Assembly (NCBI GenBank): GCA_963930645.1
Contig: OZ005650.1
Coordinates: 229,296,188-229,360,187 of the forward strand
Direction of reading: 5' to 3'
Length of the DNA: 64,000 bases
Origin: Salticus scenicus
Lineage: Eukaryota > Arthropoda > Arachnida > Araneae > Salticidae
Positions 22,300 to 33,328 of the stretch are shown here, in pieces. The notes beneath the pieces are model-generated. The model saw only the letters and a list, made by a program, of their open reading frames with translations. It had not been told where the DNA came from and did not search any database. Position 1 is the first letter of the stretch. Each line of letters starts with the position of its first letter. Both the position numbers and the translations under genes were made by a program.

Positions 22300-23389
22300 A
22301 GTACAGTGAAACATTTATACGGAACCTTAAACAAAACGGAATAAACCAGTTTTTTTTTTTTTTTTTTTACATGCATAAAAGCATGTTTTGTGTAGGTTGT
22401 CGTATAGAAATCATTCATTATTCGTTTGCAGGGCTATCCAAAGTGTTTAGATATATTAGGGCTATACTTTGAAATTGCTGGAATCGTAATTCATGTTAGA
22501 TGTTTTTTATATAAGATTAAAAGTGCCCAATTTTGTTTGTGGACAATATACAGGGCTACCCAAAATTGAGCTATAGATGTTCTTTTCTATTGAATGTAAT
22601 TGATGGAAAAGCTTTGATACATTTTACTATGTCGATGAACACTGCTCAGGAAGAAAAATTATTCTTTCATACTCATACTGTAAACAAAGTACTTTTTGAA
22701 GTTCTATTTTCCAGTCTGGTTTTTTGTATAGTATCAGGTTTTGAGGTTTCTGATTACGAAAGTGCAATTTTTAGCGGTTGATTTGCAAGTAAGTCTGTTA
22801 TCAACACAACTTAAAACTAAATAACTGCAGTGTGATGAAGAAACGACTTGCTTATATATCTAGATCACGTCGTGTTTTAGTCCCATGCTCGCAAGCAGCA
22901 GTGGAGGTAAAACGGGAAGTGATTTCCGTAAATTAAATACGAATCTAATGTCTGGATTTGAGAGAAGACAAAGTTCGGATAATTGATATCTATTGAAATT
23001 TTCATTGTTCGTATAAACGATTATCTTTAAAGCAATCTGAAAGAAAATTACAAACTCGAAAAACTTTTTTTACTTCTGAAATGTGTTCTTCCTTCATGAA
23101 AAACGAACTGTGAAAGAAAAAGGAATCTATGCATTCCTCTCTCCGTTTCTACCCCACCTGACTTGGGGAGATGAGATTAAAGTAGAGCAGTTTTATCTCG
23201 TGATTCTATTGACTGTTTCTTTTTCTCTCCACATTATTCCGTTCTCTATTAGTTTGTTTTTAACAATGTAACTTGTTAAAAATCAATGTCTCTCTTTTTT
23301 ATTTATTTATTTTTTATTCTTAATTAAAACATCAAGTTGAAATTTAATTAACATCACACATACATAACTAAAGAGTGCCAAAACCCAAA
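22300..23389. other. Non-coding interval between gypsy and copia remnants
   Basis: It contains T18 at 22351-22368 and two loosely similar blocks (GCAGGGCTATCC near 22430 and CAGGGCTACCC near 22552). I see no supported gene. The 82-residue open frame at 22533-22781 has no recognisable domain. Confidence 0.4.
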
Positions 23390-24423
23390 CTGTATCACTC
23401 TAAAGCACAAGCGCATGGGGCCTAAAAATTTGAAGTCAATCAAGGAATTAAATAAAAATCAGTTGGTTCAGGGAATAAAAATCAGTAACTGCAAACACGA
23501 AATGACATGCGAAACATGCATCAAAACGAATCTAGCTGACACCTCATATCTAAAAACTGCAGAAAACAGGGGCAAACAGATACTCGAATTGGTACATAGC
23601 GAAGTTTGCGGACCTATGCAAGTACCAACAATAGGCGGTAAATCATACCTTTTAACTTTTGTTAATGACTACTTTAGGTGTACAATGATTTACTTTCTAA
23701 GCAAAAATGTGAAGTAATTGAGAAACTAAAAAAATATGTTAACTTCACCACAAACAAATTTGGGAAAAAAACCCGGAATCAATAAGGTCAGATAATGGCG
23801 GGGAATACGTAGACAAAAACGTAGAAGAATATATTAAAGAAAACGATATTCACCATCAGCTCACAGTACCACATTGTCCAGCCCAAAATGGGGTCGCTGA
23901 AAGAAAGAACCGTACATTAGTCGAAATGACACGTACTCTTCTATCAGAAGCTACCTTAGACAAAAATTTGTGAGGCGAAGCTATAAACACTGCCAACTAT
24001 CTGCAAAATAGACTACCCACAAAAGACACAATAAAAATTCCATATGAATTATGGCACGGTAGCAAACCAAATCTAAACCAATTAAAAACCTTTGGCTGTA
24101 AAGTCTATACATATATTCACAAAAGTAAAAGGGGTAAATTAAATGACAAAGCACAAGAAGGCATTTTTGTCGGCTATGACAACAGCGTCAAAGTGTATAC
24201 AATCTACCTGAAAAATGATTAAGTAATACTTGTAAGAACAGTTAAATTCATTGAAAACACAATAAACAATTCAGGAGAAAATAATGAAATAGAATTACTC
24301 TCAGAAAATAACACAAATGAACACTCCGATACAGATCACATATAGAGCGCGAAATTGTCAAAATTGACATAAATTCACCAGACCAAAGTACCACAAATGA
24401 GCATAACAACACTAATGACACCT
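23390..24423 (+). pseudogene. Decayed Ty1/copia integrase fragment
   Basis: The intact part is an open frame at 23415-23717 (100 residues) covering the pre-integrase zinc region (TCETCIKTN) and the start of the integrase core (LVHSEVCGP, where copia enzymes normally have Asp in place of this Glu). After a frame change, later frames contain RSDNGGEYV (second Asp), NGVAERKNRTL (catalytic Glu) and a NYLQNRLPTK block, through about 24260, with in-frame stops near 23970 and 24220. RT and RNase H are absent: the remnant ends abruptly at 24423, where the inverted copy of bases 1-66 begins. Non-functional. Confidence 0.88.
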
Positions 24424-24489
24424 GTGTACCCGCGTCTATACGCTAACATCATAATACGCTAAGAAGACAATGTATTCGACTGAGCTTAA
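24424..24489. repeat. Inverted copy of window bases 1-66
   Basis: 65 of 66 bases match the reverse complement of the window start. It truncates the copia remnant on its left. Confidence 0.85.
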
Positions 24490-26361
24490 ATTTGGTAGGC
24501 ATTTTATCGTCAATTTCGTATGATTTTCAAAAGTGTAGAATCTTTTTAGAATGCTACGAAAAGAGAATTCATATACGAATATATTATCACTTATTGAGTC
24601 AAATGGTTTAAAGTGCCTTATATTGTTGCTAAATTATTTTAAATATCACAAATCAATATATAATAGTTTGCTTAGGTATGGTGTAGTCGCTCCGGTACGG
24701 TATGAGAGCACTTATGATTTGTTTAGAAAAATGTTCACATGCAGAAAAATTTTCCCATATTATTCCCTCTAGAACCGAACGACTTCAAATGCATAAAGTT
24801 ATTTAAAAAGAAAAGAAACATATACGTTGCAGAATTTCGCTGCATAGTACTAGTCATTATTAGAAACTAGTCGGCCTTCTCCCGCTCATTGAGTGATATT
24901 TCCAAATAAGCCTATTCCCGAATTTTCTGCTTGGGTAGTATCTGGAAAATCATATTAGCTAAATCAAAAACAGTGAAAAGATGCCGTGTTAAATAAATAA
25001 TAATTAAAAAAAGATTATTTAAAATTTGAACCTTTTTTATGAATTCGTTAAACATTCACAGATTCATTAAAATGGACATTAGTATATTTGTTGTGGTATA
25101 ATAGTACCTAAATACTGCAGATTTATTACTGTTTTTTCTCAATTGTTTATCATCGATTTACATATCATTTAATAATTGCAATTTCTTTTATATTTGTAAC
25201 AAATTTGCTTAGACCTCAATAACAGAAATGATACATTTATTTTAATCTTTTTTCTTTCTTTTTTAATTAAATTTTCTTTTTATTTTATTTAAAATCACAG
25301 ATAAAATTTTATTATTTTTTCTTTCTTTCTTTTCTTTCTTTCTTTCCTTTTTTCTTTTTTCTTTTTTTTTTTTTTTTTTTTTTTGAGTACGTTGTTGTCG
25401 TATTTTTTTATATACATAATTTTTAGTAAAATAATATTAGACATCATTTCGCACAAATGTAGATAAAATATATGTGTGTGTGCGTGTATAGGTGTATAGG
25501 TAAGGTACTTTTAAAAAGAACTCGTCAATATCTGTAAAATGAATGACTGAACCATATAGTATTTGGAATAATTGAAAACAAGTTTATAGATTCCTTTAAC
25601 TTTTAACAAAGAAAAAAACATTTTCTCGGTTGTTGAGACTCTTTCGACATTTAGTGTTACACTTCTCTAAGATAAGAATCGTCTGTTTTCATCATGCTTC
25701 TTTCTTTCTTTCTTTATTTATTTGGCAAAAAGTTACGAAAAGTAAATTGAATTGAGATAAAACTTGCAAAAAAAATTAAGAAGCAAATTGTTTAAAATTA
25801 AAAAATACTTTTTTTTTTTTTTTTTTTTTTTTTTAACGCTTTTCGTATATTTAGACAAATTAAAAATATTTTTTCCCTGTCGCACCAAGTTAAAAAATGT
25901 TAAAAATATTAAACTTCTAATATTAAAATCATCTTTAGAGATTATTTTGAATATGGTAACAAGATATTAAAAAACCAACATTAATTTTGTGCATTTTATT
26001 AAAGTAATTTTAATATACATTTCCCCTTTTCATCCTTATTAACATTATCCGAACAAATTAATATTAATTTATTAAAACAGATTTCGGTGAACATTGACAC
26101 ATAATTTTAATTAACGAACTTTCCATTAGATTAATTACTTAAAACTTTAAACTTTGCAAAACTTGCTTGCTGTGATAGTATCTTCTTAAAATTAAATGTC
26201 TTCTTTCTTTTGTATATTTTCATACGTCATTTATTTTATATATCAATAAATTTCTTAAAGTTTTCAATTTTTTTTATTTTAAACTCGGTTTATTTTGTGT
26301 ATATAAAAGCTTAATTTGCATAAACGAAACTATTAAGTATTCAATACAAACTATATATATA
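24490..26361. other. AT-rich non-coding interval
   Basis: No gene is supported. It contains a TTTC/CTTT microsatellite at 25319-25380, T22 at 25360-25384, T24 at 25811-25834, and TG/GT dinucleotides near 25470. Confidence 0.55.
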
Positions 26362-26451
26362 TATCTTAATCACATTAAAAACTGAGACAGATAATATACA
26401 TTAAAAATATACATTTTAAAATATTAAAAACACAAAAACATAAATTTAAAC

Positions 26452-26481
26452 GTTTCGAGCCTTTTACAGGCTCCTCATCAG
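26452..26481 (-). ncRNA. Hammerhead-ribozyme-like core in the Penelope-like element (left arm)
   Basis: The minus strand reads CTGATGA, a G, stem GAGCC/GGCTC with loop TGTAAAA, then GAAAC. This is the conserved two-part hammerhead core closed by stem II. One extra G sits between CTGATGA and the perfect part of stem II, and a convincing stem I is not visible, so activity is uncertain. Penelope-like elements are known to carry such ribozymes. Confidence 0.6.
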
Positions 26482-26484
26482 TAA

Positions 26485-26940
26485 ACTAGTATGTTGTGGC
26501 CACCACAAGACTTTCTTCTATATTTACCTATACATATTCAATCAGTAACAATATTTAAAAAAAAAAATCGATAACTTTGTTTTAAATTATCACAGATTTA
26601 TAGTTCAACCATTCGTTTTAAAGGTATTGACGAGACCTTTCGAAAGATACCCATCTTGAAAATTTATCCCCCCCAGGGGTTGGAAGCGATGCCCCCCCAT
26701 GCAGAAATTTTTTTTCCTAGTTACATACTACTATTATCAATAATTCATATTAATTTTACAATCACAAGTTTAAAACAACTCTAATTATGCACATATATAC
26801 GAATTTTTGTCCTATGCTGCTATGTTAAAAATTTAGATAAAATGCTATCACAGCGCCACCTGTTGAGCTATTGATCCCCAAACATAATCAGCACCAGTTT
26901 ATGTCGGGGACCAACTAAATACCAAGTTTCGTTAAATTTC

Positions 26941-26977
<37 letters not shown>

Positions 26978-27730
26978 CGATTTTTTTCTGTTTTTTTTTT
27001 TGTTAAAAGTAAAAAAAATCGATAACTTTGTTTTAAATTATCACAGATTTATGGTTCAACCATTCGTTTTAAAGGTATTGACGAGACCTTTCGAAAGATA
27101 CCCATCTTGAAACTTTGCCCCCCCCGGGTGGGTACTTCCCCACCGGTGGGGGGGAACCGATGCCCCCACATGCACAAAAATTTTTTCCCAGTTAACTATT
27201 ACTATTATCAACGAGACCTTTCGAAAGATACCCATCTTGAAAATTTACTTCCCCGGGGGGGTACTTCCCCCCCAGGGGGAGGAACCGATGCCCCCACATG
27301 CACAAAATTTTTTTCCTAGTTAACTACTACTATTATCAATAATTCATATTAATTTTACAATCACAAGTGTAAAATAACTCTCTTTATGCCCATTTATACG
27401 GAATTTTGTCCTATTCTGCCATGTTAAAAATTTGCATAAAATGCGATCACAACGCCACCTATTGAGCGATTGATCCCAAAATCTAATCAGCACCAGTTTA
27501 TGTCAGGGTGCAACTAAATACCAAGTTTGGTTAAATTTCATTCATTGGTTCGTGAGATACAGCGTCCACAAAAAAAATGATACAGACAGACAGACAGACA
27601 GACAGACATTTTCTAAAAACTATTAATTCGTAATCTAGACATCCCAAAACATGTAAATCCATCAAAAAACGGAGGTCGAAAATTTTCGCGAATCCAATAC
27701 TTTCTCTATATTACATATAGAAGAAAGTAA
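26485..27730 (+). mobile_element. Hairpin-ended element, family A, copy A1
   Basis: The 5' end has CTAGTATG, a perfect 6-bp hairpin TTGTGG-CCA-CCACAA (26494-26508), then GACTTTCTTCTATAT. The 3' hairpin at 27698-27729 pairs TACTTTCTCTATAT with ATATAGAAGAAAGTA (one-base gap). The interior includes two or three copies of a block beginning ACGAGACCTTTCGAAAGATA, with C/G-rich centres at 27117-27160 and 27250-27290, and an ACAG microsatellite at 27582-27607. It is inserted in the Penelope-like element. No coding capacity. Confidence 0.85.
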
Positions 27731-28092
27731 AAACATCAAGTGCAAATGATGAGATGAACAACATACTTTCATTATGTGAGTTACAACGTATTCATCAGGA
27801 ACTGCGCATGCCTCATTAAGTGGCGAAAAATGTTGATTTGTGTACCAGCCCTCCAGAAAAATTCTTGAGTGATAATTTAAACAATTAGATACGATTATTT
27901 TAGTACTGTTAAAATCAGGTAAATGGTCAGTTTCTATGGCATGTTGTACTATTTTTGAACGTATTTCACGGTTTTTGAAATTTGTTTTATGTTCCTTAAT
28001 TCGAGTATGAAGAGAACGGCCAGTTTTACCAATATAAACTGAACTACAAGATTTACAAGGGATATTATAAATAACACCTGTACGGGAAATTG
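27731..28092 (-). pseudogene. Penelope-like GIY-YIG endonuclease domain
   Basis: Reading the minus strand from 28092 gives an uninterrupted frame of about 118 codons with no internal stop. It contains GVIYNIPC (GIY part), VYIGKTGRSL (YIG part with the conserved Arg), RIKEHK, a QHAIETDH block, and FLEGWY with the expected catalytic Glu. This order matches the C-terminal endonuclease of Penelope-like elements, which nicks the target DNA. The frame has no upstream Met because the element is 5'-truncated at the inverted junction near 28092. It is cut at 27731 by the inserted hairpin element. Fragmentary and presumably inactive. Confidence 0.85.
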
Positions 28093-28220
28093 TTTATCTA
28101 ATTGTTTAAATTATCACTCAAGAATTTTCCTGGAGGGCTGGTACACAAATCAATGAATACGTTGTAGTCACATAATGAAAGTCTGTTGTTCATCTCATCA
28201 TTTGCACTTGATGTTTTTTA

Positions 28221-28250
28221 CTGATGAGGAGCCTGTAAAAGGCTCGAAAC
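28221..28250 (+). ncRNA. Hammerhead-ribozyme-like core (right arm, inverted copy)
   Basis: The same CTGATGA ... stem II ... GAAAC arrangement as in the left arm, on the plus strand within the inverted copy. After GAAAC, a weak stem III (ACGT/ATGT) followed by GTT can be drawn, and a matching stem I is not obvious. Confidence 0.6.
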
Positions 28251-28410
28251 GTTTAAATTTATGTTTTTGTGTTTTTAATATTTTAAAATGTATATTTTTA
28301 ATGTATATTATCTGTCTCAGTTTTTAATGTGATTAAGATTTAATTTACTACGAGACGTAATGATTTTTAAATATTTTAAAAAAAAAATATATATATATAT
28401 ATATATATTT

Positions 28411-28845
28411 ACTTTCTTCTATGTGTAATATAGAGAAAGTATTGGATTCGTGAAAATTTTCGACCTCCGTTTTTTGCAGAATTTACACGTTTCGGGATGT
28501 CCTGAATACGAACTGATAGTTTTTAGAAAATGTCTGTCTGTGTGTGTGTATCACGAATTTTGTCCACTGTATCTCACGAACCAATGAATGAAATTTAACC
28601 AAACTCGTATTTAGTTACACCCTAACATAAACTGGTGCTGATTAGATTTGGGGATCAATCGCTCAACAGGTGGCGCTGTGATCGCATTTTTTTCTAAATT
28701 TTTAACATGGCAGTACAAGACAAAATTTCGTATAAATGTACATAATGAGGGTTATTTCTAACTTGTGATTGTAAAATAACTATGAATTATTGAAAAAAGT
28801 AGTAGTTAACTAGGAAAAACATTCTGTGCATGTGGCAATTGATCT
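28411..28845 (-). mobile_element. Hairpin-ended element, family A, 5'-truncated (minus orientation)
   Basis: The 3' hairpin at the left (TACTTTCTTCTAT, then ATATAGAGAAAGTA; 28410-28437) is followed on the minus strand by the family A 3' block (GTAAATTC, GAAAATTTTC), a TG microsatellite, and the CAGCGCCACCTGTTGAGC block shared with A1. It ends near 28845 without a family A 5' hairpin. Confidence 0.7.
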
Positions 28846-28849
28846 TCTT

Positions 28850-30015
28850 AATTTTTTTGTTTTTAAAAATACCATGCAAGAAATAATAATTTATTTAAAT
28901 ATTATTTATAAAATTTATTATGGAAAATATTATTTAAAAGAAATTTGTATGTCATATGCTAGTATATAATGTACATCTTATTTTCTTTATTTTTATTATT
29001 TTAAGAAAACGTATGCATTTTGCGTACTAGCAATTAATTAAAAAATATTTTTTAATATAATTATTTTAAATATGTATTTTAAAATATAATAGACACATTT
29101 TCAGGTTTAGTGTCCAGAAAATTTTATTTTACTCTTAAAATAATAAATCAGATAATTTAAATAAAAAATACATTAAAATATATTAAAATATAGTATGCAA
29201 CATAGCAGAAGCCAAAGTATTTAATACGTATTACATAATAATTAAAACATTTTAAGTTTTAGAAATTTTTTAAAACAAAAGCAATTTAACTGCTAATAAT
29301 ATGTAATCCATAGTAAATTATGCTGCAAATACGACCCAGAATAATAAAAATTCTTCCTCAATGCAGTGGCAAGCAATGTAGCAACTAACACTTATATGGC
29401 GGATTTCGCAGAAAAGCCGGCGCGCCAATGCCAGTCTCTCATAATATAGGATCTCTACTCCAGTCTCTCTCTACTGAGGGTTGGTACAGCAAGCTAGAGA
29501 CCCTCATCTCTACTGCAAGTGATATTTTGCGGTAGCCAGGAATACCATGGTGTACGGACGGCTTGGTAGTATTTGTTAGTTAAAACTGTTTAAATCAGCA
29601 CAACTACAACGAACTGAGGGCGCCGCACACGCTGCTGAGAGAGAATTTCTTACGGTCAGAATTTTCATGAGTATAAACGATCGCTAAATGCATCTAGTTT
29701 CAAATAAAAATATGTTTATATTATATTAAATTAAGAATATAATTTTTTATTAAATTTGTGATTTAAAGAAATCAAAATGAAGTTTAACTCTCTAGATTTG
29801 TTAAATAAAATTGTAAATTTTAATATTTACAAAAACGTTGCGATGGTTTTTATCATTCTCATTCCCTAAAATCAACTTCTTCATGCATACAACATCTTAC
29901 ATTTGCATCCTTTCCAGGCAAAATTTTTAAAGCAATGGAATTTAATTTCAATATAATTTTTATTATTATTATTTATGATTTTATTAATCCCTAAAATTAT
30001 GTTGAAAACCGTTTT
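28850..30015. other. AT-rich interval with a GC-richer island at 29380-29660
   Basis: It is mostly AT-rich. The island around 29380-29660 contains GCCGGCGCGCC, repeated CTCTACT/CTACTG words and GGGCGCCGCACACG, standing out from its surroundings. I see no long open frame or RNA fold there. It could be a transcription start region, an exon too short to recognise, or a repeat fragment. Confidence 0.4.
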
Positions 30016-30246
30016 GGTTAGACTATATTTGAGAGTGCCCCTTGATTCTCGCCAAGTTGTGATCGCGGTAAATATATTAAGGTTAGCCTATTTATATGTA
30101 TAGGTTATATGTATATAGTGTATATGTATAGGTTATATGTATATAGTGTATATGTATAGGTTATATGTATATAGTGCTATAGGTTATTAATAAAAATGCG
30201 CCAAACAATTTCGCCAAGGGGGCACCCTCAAATATATTTTTACCTT
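30016..30246. mobile_element. MITE with TTTGAGGGTGCCCC-type termini
   Basis: The left end ATATTTGAGAGTGCCCCTTG is the inverse of the right end (GGGGGCACCCTCAAATATAT). Between them are three copies of a 28-bp unit (TATATGTATAGGTTATATGT plus ATATAGTG) at 30092-30173. A half copy (right end only) recurs at 30735-30838. Confidence 0.65.
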
Positions 30247-30734
30247 AAATTCTAATAGATTTACAAGTGATTTATGACATTCCAGGGTTCTCATCAGAGA
30301 TAAAAATGGGGAGAATTTCTCACCCTTAGTCAGAAACAAAGTGATATCTCTAAAAGGAATCTGAGAACAGAAAAAATTACTGTAAAGCTAAGCTTTATTA
30401 TTAGGCATCCATTGGCGATTCCTGACGCAGTGATGTGATTCGGCGTAATGGCATATTTTTGCTAGTAACCTTTTTGTATCGGAAGTTTTTTTTTTTTTTT
30501 TTTTTTTTGTTTTGTTTTCACCTGGCAGCCCAGCTCTAATAATTTTTTTTTTTTTTAAATGCCTTTTTCAGATTTAATTAATTTTCTGAGTGTATTTCTT
30601 TTTCCTTTTCTTTTCAATAAATGGTAGTAATTGATGCAGTACATAATTCCATACACAACAAATTAGTGGTATCCAGTTAGTTATATATTTATTTATTTTT
30701 AGTTCAAATGATTGCGAAGTGAGTTATATTAATA

Positions 30735-30838
30735 TAATGTATATGTATAGGTTATATGTGTATAGTGTTATAGGTTATTAACAAAAATGCGCCAAACAAT
30801 TTCACCAAGGGGGCACCCTCAAATATATTTTTACCACA
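30735..30838. repeat. Partial copy of the 30016-30246 MITE
   Basis: It shares the TATATGTATAGGTTATATGT block, ATGCGCCAAACAATTTC and the terminal GGGGGCACCCTCAAATATAT. The left TIR is missing. Confidence 0.75.
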
Positions 30839-31234
30839 GTTTTAAATTATTAAAGTACTTAATCATATTTTTAGTACATTTTTTATGATAGACACATTGC
30901 ACATGAATAAATAAATAAATTTCAGGAATCGATGAATAAATTTCAATACATATATTCCTAAAAGTTTTAAAAATACAAATAAACATAAGCTTTAATTTTA
31001 AATTATATTTTAAAGATTAAATTGACTTAGTACAATCAAGCACAAAGTAATATAATTTAAAATAAAAATATAATATAAAAAAAAAATTTATATACCATGT
31101 TTTAAATTTTCTGATGAATCATAGAGCTCTTATCAATGTCCATAAAATTTTTTAAATAATAATGACGTCAATTTTTGTGAGATGCATAATTTATCTTTTT
31201 ATAATCTTTTAACGTTCACGTTTAATTAAATGTA
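30839..31234. other. AT-rich sequence before the pogo-like MITE
   Basis: No gene is visible. Its right end belongs to a dispersed repeat shared with about 35955-36210, which the MITE at 31235 interrupts. Confidence 0.4.
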
Positions 31235-31562
31235 CAGTAGAACCTCGATTATCCGAACCTCGATTAACCGAAACTCACCTCGATTAACCGAAACTCTCCG
31301 TTAACCGAAGTCGGTTTCTTCTTCACTTTTTCTTTTTCACTTTCTACTATCATCTAAAATTTTCTCTTAACAAACATGTATTTTTAAAGTTTTTTTTTTT
31401 TTTTTTTTGCCCACATTCCTTTTGTATGCAAGCCATCCTTTCCAAATTACGAGTGCAGATAAATATTTTAGATGATTATTGATGAATTCTCGATTATCCG
31501 AAAATTTCGATTATCCGAAGTAAGTTAGGTCCCAATTACTTCGGATAATCGAGGTTCTACTG
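31235..31562. mobile_element. pogo/Tigger-like MITE, 328 bp, TA target duplication
   Basis: The terminal repeats CAGTAGAACCTCGATTATCC (left) and the exact inverse at the right end (GGATAATCGAGGTTCTACTG) are flanked by TA at 31233-31234 and 31563-31564. The TIR resembles the pogo/Tigger branch of Tc1/mariner. The left end has internal repeats of CTCGATTAACCGAA. No ORF. The related repeat at about 35955-36000 lacks the insertion, with a single TA at the equivalent position. Confidence 0.85.
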
Positions 31563-31564
31563 TA

Positions 31565-31830
31565 TTTATTTTTATGTCGAAAGAAAATGAACTCGTAAAT
31601 TTTTTTTGGCAACAATTAAATTATAGCTAATATTTTAATGGCCATTTTAACGCTATTAGGATGTTATTATTTTCATATTTTAATTAATTATAAGAAAACT
31701 AATCAAAAATTCGAAAATCGTACTTCGAAGTATTGTGTTGTCACCGGGTTCTGAGCTACTGCGAAAGTTTCAAATGTCTAGCTAGTAGGGAAGTTAGTTA
31801 AAATTCGATTGCAAGATTTGTACCGGACAA
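31565..31830. repeat. Dispersed repeat shared with about 35955-36210
   Basis: GGCAACAATTAAATTATAG, TTTAATTAATTATAAGAAAA and AAATTCGAAAATC blocks recur in order at 35990-36125. The final part (AGTTTCAAATGTCTAGCTAG) also matches, inverted, the text near 9155-9175 in element D. Confidence 0.65.
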
Positions 31831-32603
31831 ACAAACAAAAATAGAAGTTAATAAAAACATGGTAATAATACAATAAGGAGAAAGAAAATACATTTAGTTT
31901 GAATGTAGACACTTTAAAATGTATAAATTTAAGGCGAGTACATTTTAAACATTAAATGTTTTTGTTACAGACGTTAAGGGAGTTAGTGTGATATTTAACG
32001 CGCTTCAAATAAGAAATAATTACCAACAATTTTCCCACTTTTAATATATATTAAATTGCATGTCTATTTCTAACAAGTACTTACATTAATTTAAGAAAAT
32101 ACATTTAGTTTATTTATACAGAACCTATATTTAGATAGAAACAGACCATTGTTTAAGATAGATGAATTAATTAATCTCCTAGGGCATTACTCAAACAAAA
32201 TTCTTCACAATGTGTGCCTTAAGTTAGTTTAACTTACTGCAAACAATAGTTCACAAAATAAACTGTGAAGTATATGAAAGATTAAGTTACAGCTATAATT
32301 TACACCCGTGTAAAGCGGCATTTCACCGTGAGATTTATAAGCTTGAAATATCTTTGAAACATTCCAAAAAAAGCAGTTTAAGCTTAAAACTTCAAGAAAC
32401 TTTACTGTATTATGGGAATAAATTAATACTCGTAACATTTCTCTCAATTTGAAATATTACATGAAGTTAAAACTAAAAATCTCTTAAATTTTACCAGTTT
32501 AATCTATATATATGTACCACTTTTAAATACATGTATTAATCAAGTATGTTAAAGTTATATTATTAAATGTAATTGTGTATATGTATCCGTATAGATGGAT
32601 ATA
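31831..32603. other. Non-coding AT-rich interval
   Basis: No gene is seen. The 72-residue minus-strand open frame at 32229-32447 has no recognisable features. Confidence 0.45.
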
Positions 32604-33328
32604 CAAGGTGATCAGTTTAAAAGAGTACCCGTGGGTTTTTCTTATAACCCTTAAATCTGACAGATGTGGCAACTATTCTAATATTGAAGTATGATTGTTT
32701 GAAGCTTCTTTCAGTTTGTGAGCCAATTTCTAACACTGTTGGAGTGTTACAACTTTATTTGCGAGGTAAAACAGAAATGGAGACGCACAGTTTTTTTAAT
32801 CCTGTTATAATTTTATTTTTGAACAAATAATTTAATTCAATTTTTTCAATTATCATTCCTCACAGAAAATGTTGAAAATGTTCGCCACCATTTTGAATGC
32901 AAACATGAACACGTCGAACCAGGTTTTTGACACACTCCGCAGTACTGTTGATGTTATTGACGTGATTTCTTCAGTTATGATCTGTTTTAATTTATCGATG
33001 TTTGCAGGACTTCTCTGAAAAAGCCTATGAAATTATAAAGTAAAATGATAATTATAATGTAAATGTAATCTAGGAATGTAAACAATTTTAATTAAATTTT
33101 GTTTTACATAAGTAAAATTATTACAAGATTAAAAAAAATGTGCGTCTCCATTTCTGTTTAACCTCACAAATAAAGTTGTAACAGTCCAACAGGGTTGGAA
33201 ATTGTCTCCCACACTTAAACAAGGTTCAAAAAATTATAGTTCAGTATTAGAATAAATACCACCGACATCCGTAGTATTTAAGGGTAATAAGAAAAACCAA
33301 CGGATACTCTTTTAAATTGATCACCCTG
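32604..33328. mobile_element. TA-flanked foldback element retaining a transposase C-terminus
   Basis: The TIRs CAAGGTGATCAGTTTAAAAG (left) and CAGGGTGATCAATTTAAAAG (right, inverted) are flanked by TA (32602-32603 and 33329-33330). The inverted arms extend about 240 bp inward, including GTGCGTCTCCATTTCTGTTT on both sides. The centre keeps the last codons of a transposase gene. An internally deleted derivative of a Tc1/mariner-type transposon. Confidence 0.8.
32860..33020 (-). pseudogene. C-terminal remnant of a DDE transposase
   Basis: Minus strand. The frame ending at the stop 32860-32862 reads NLVRRVHVCIQNGGEHFQHF and Leu before the stop. Further upstream are IDKLKQIITEEITSI and VLRSVK segments with a small frame disturbance between them. 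This resembles the conserved C-terminus of arthropod mariner-like DDE transposases, which ends in a His-Phe-X-His-Leu/Phe-Leu pattern. The catalytic core is deleted. Confidence 0.65.

Larger units (their letters stand above)
26362..28339 (-). mobile_element. Penelope-like retroelement remnant with inverted 3' copies
   Basis: The 3' part of a Penelope-like element lies on the minus strand (GIY-YIG domain, then 3' untranslated sequence running left to 26362). It faces an inverted copy of the same 3' part on the plus strand (28092-28339). The outermost about 120 bp of both arms are practically identical. A hairpin-ended element (26485-27730) is inserted in the left arm. Partial inverted or tandem copies flanking the body are characteristic of Penelope-like elements. 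The reverse transcriptase is not present. Confidence 0.82.

Noticed and set aside
1..24489. A 24.5 kb Maverick/Polinton bounded by the 66-bp inverted repeats
   Set aside because: The interior has no polymerase B, capsid, packaging ATPase or retroviral-like integrase set, and it contains several unrelated complete elements. The inverted repeat alone does not support it.
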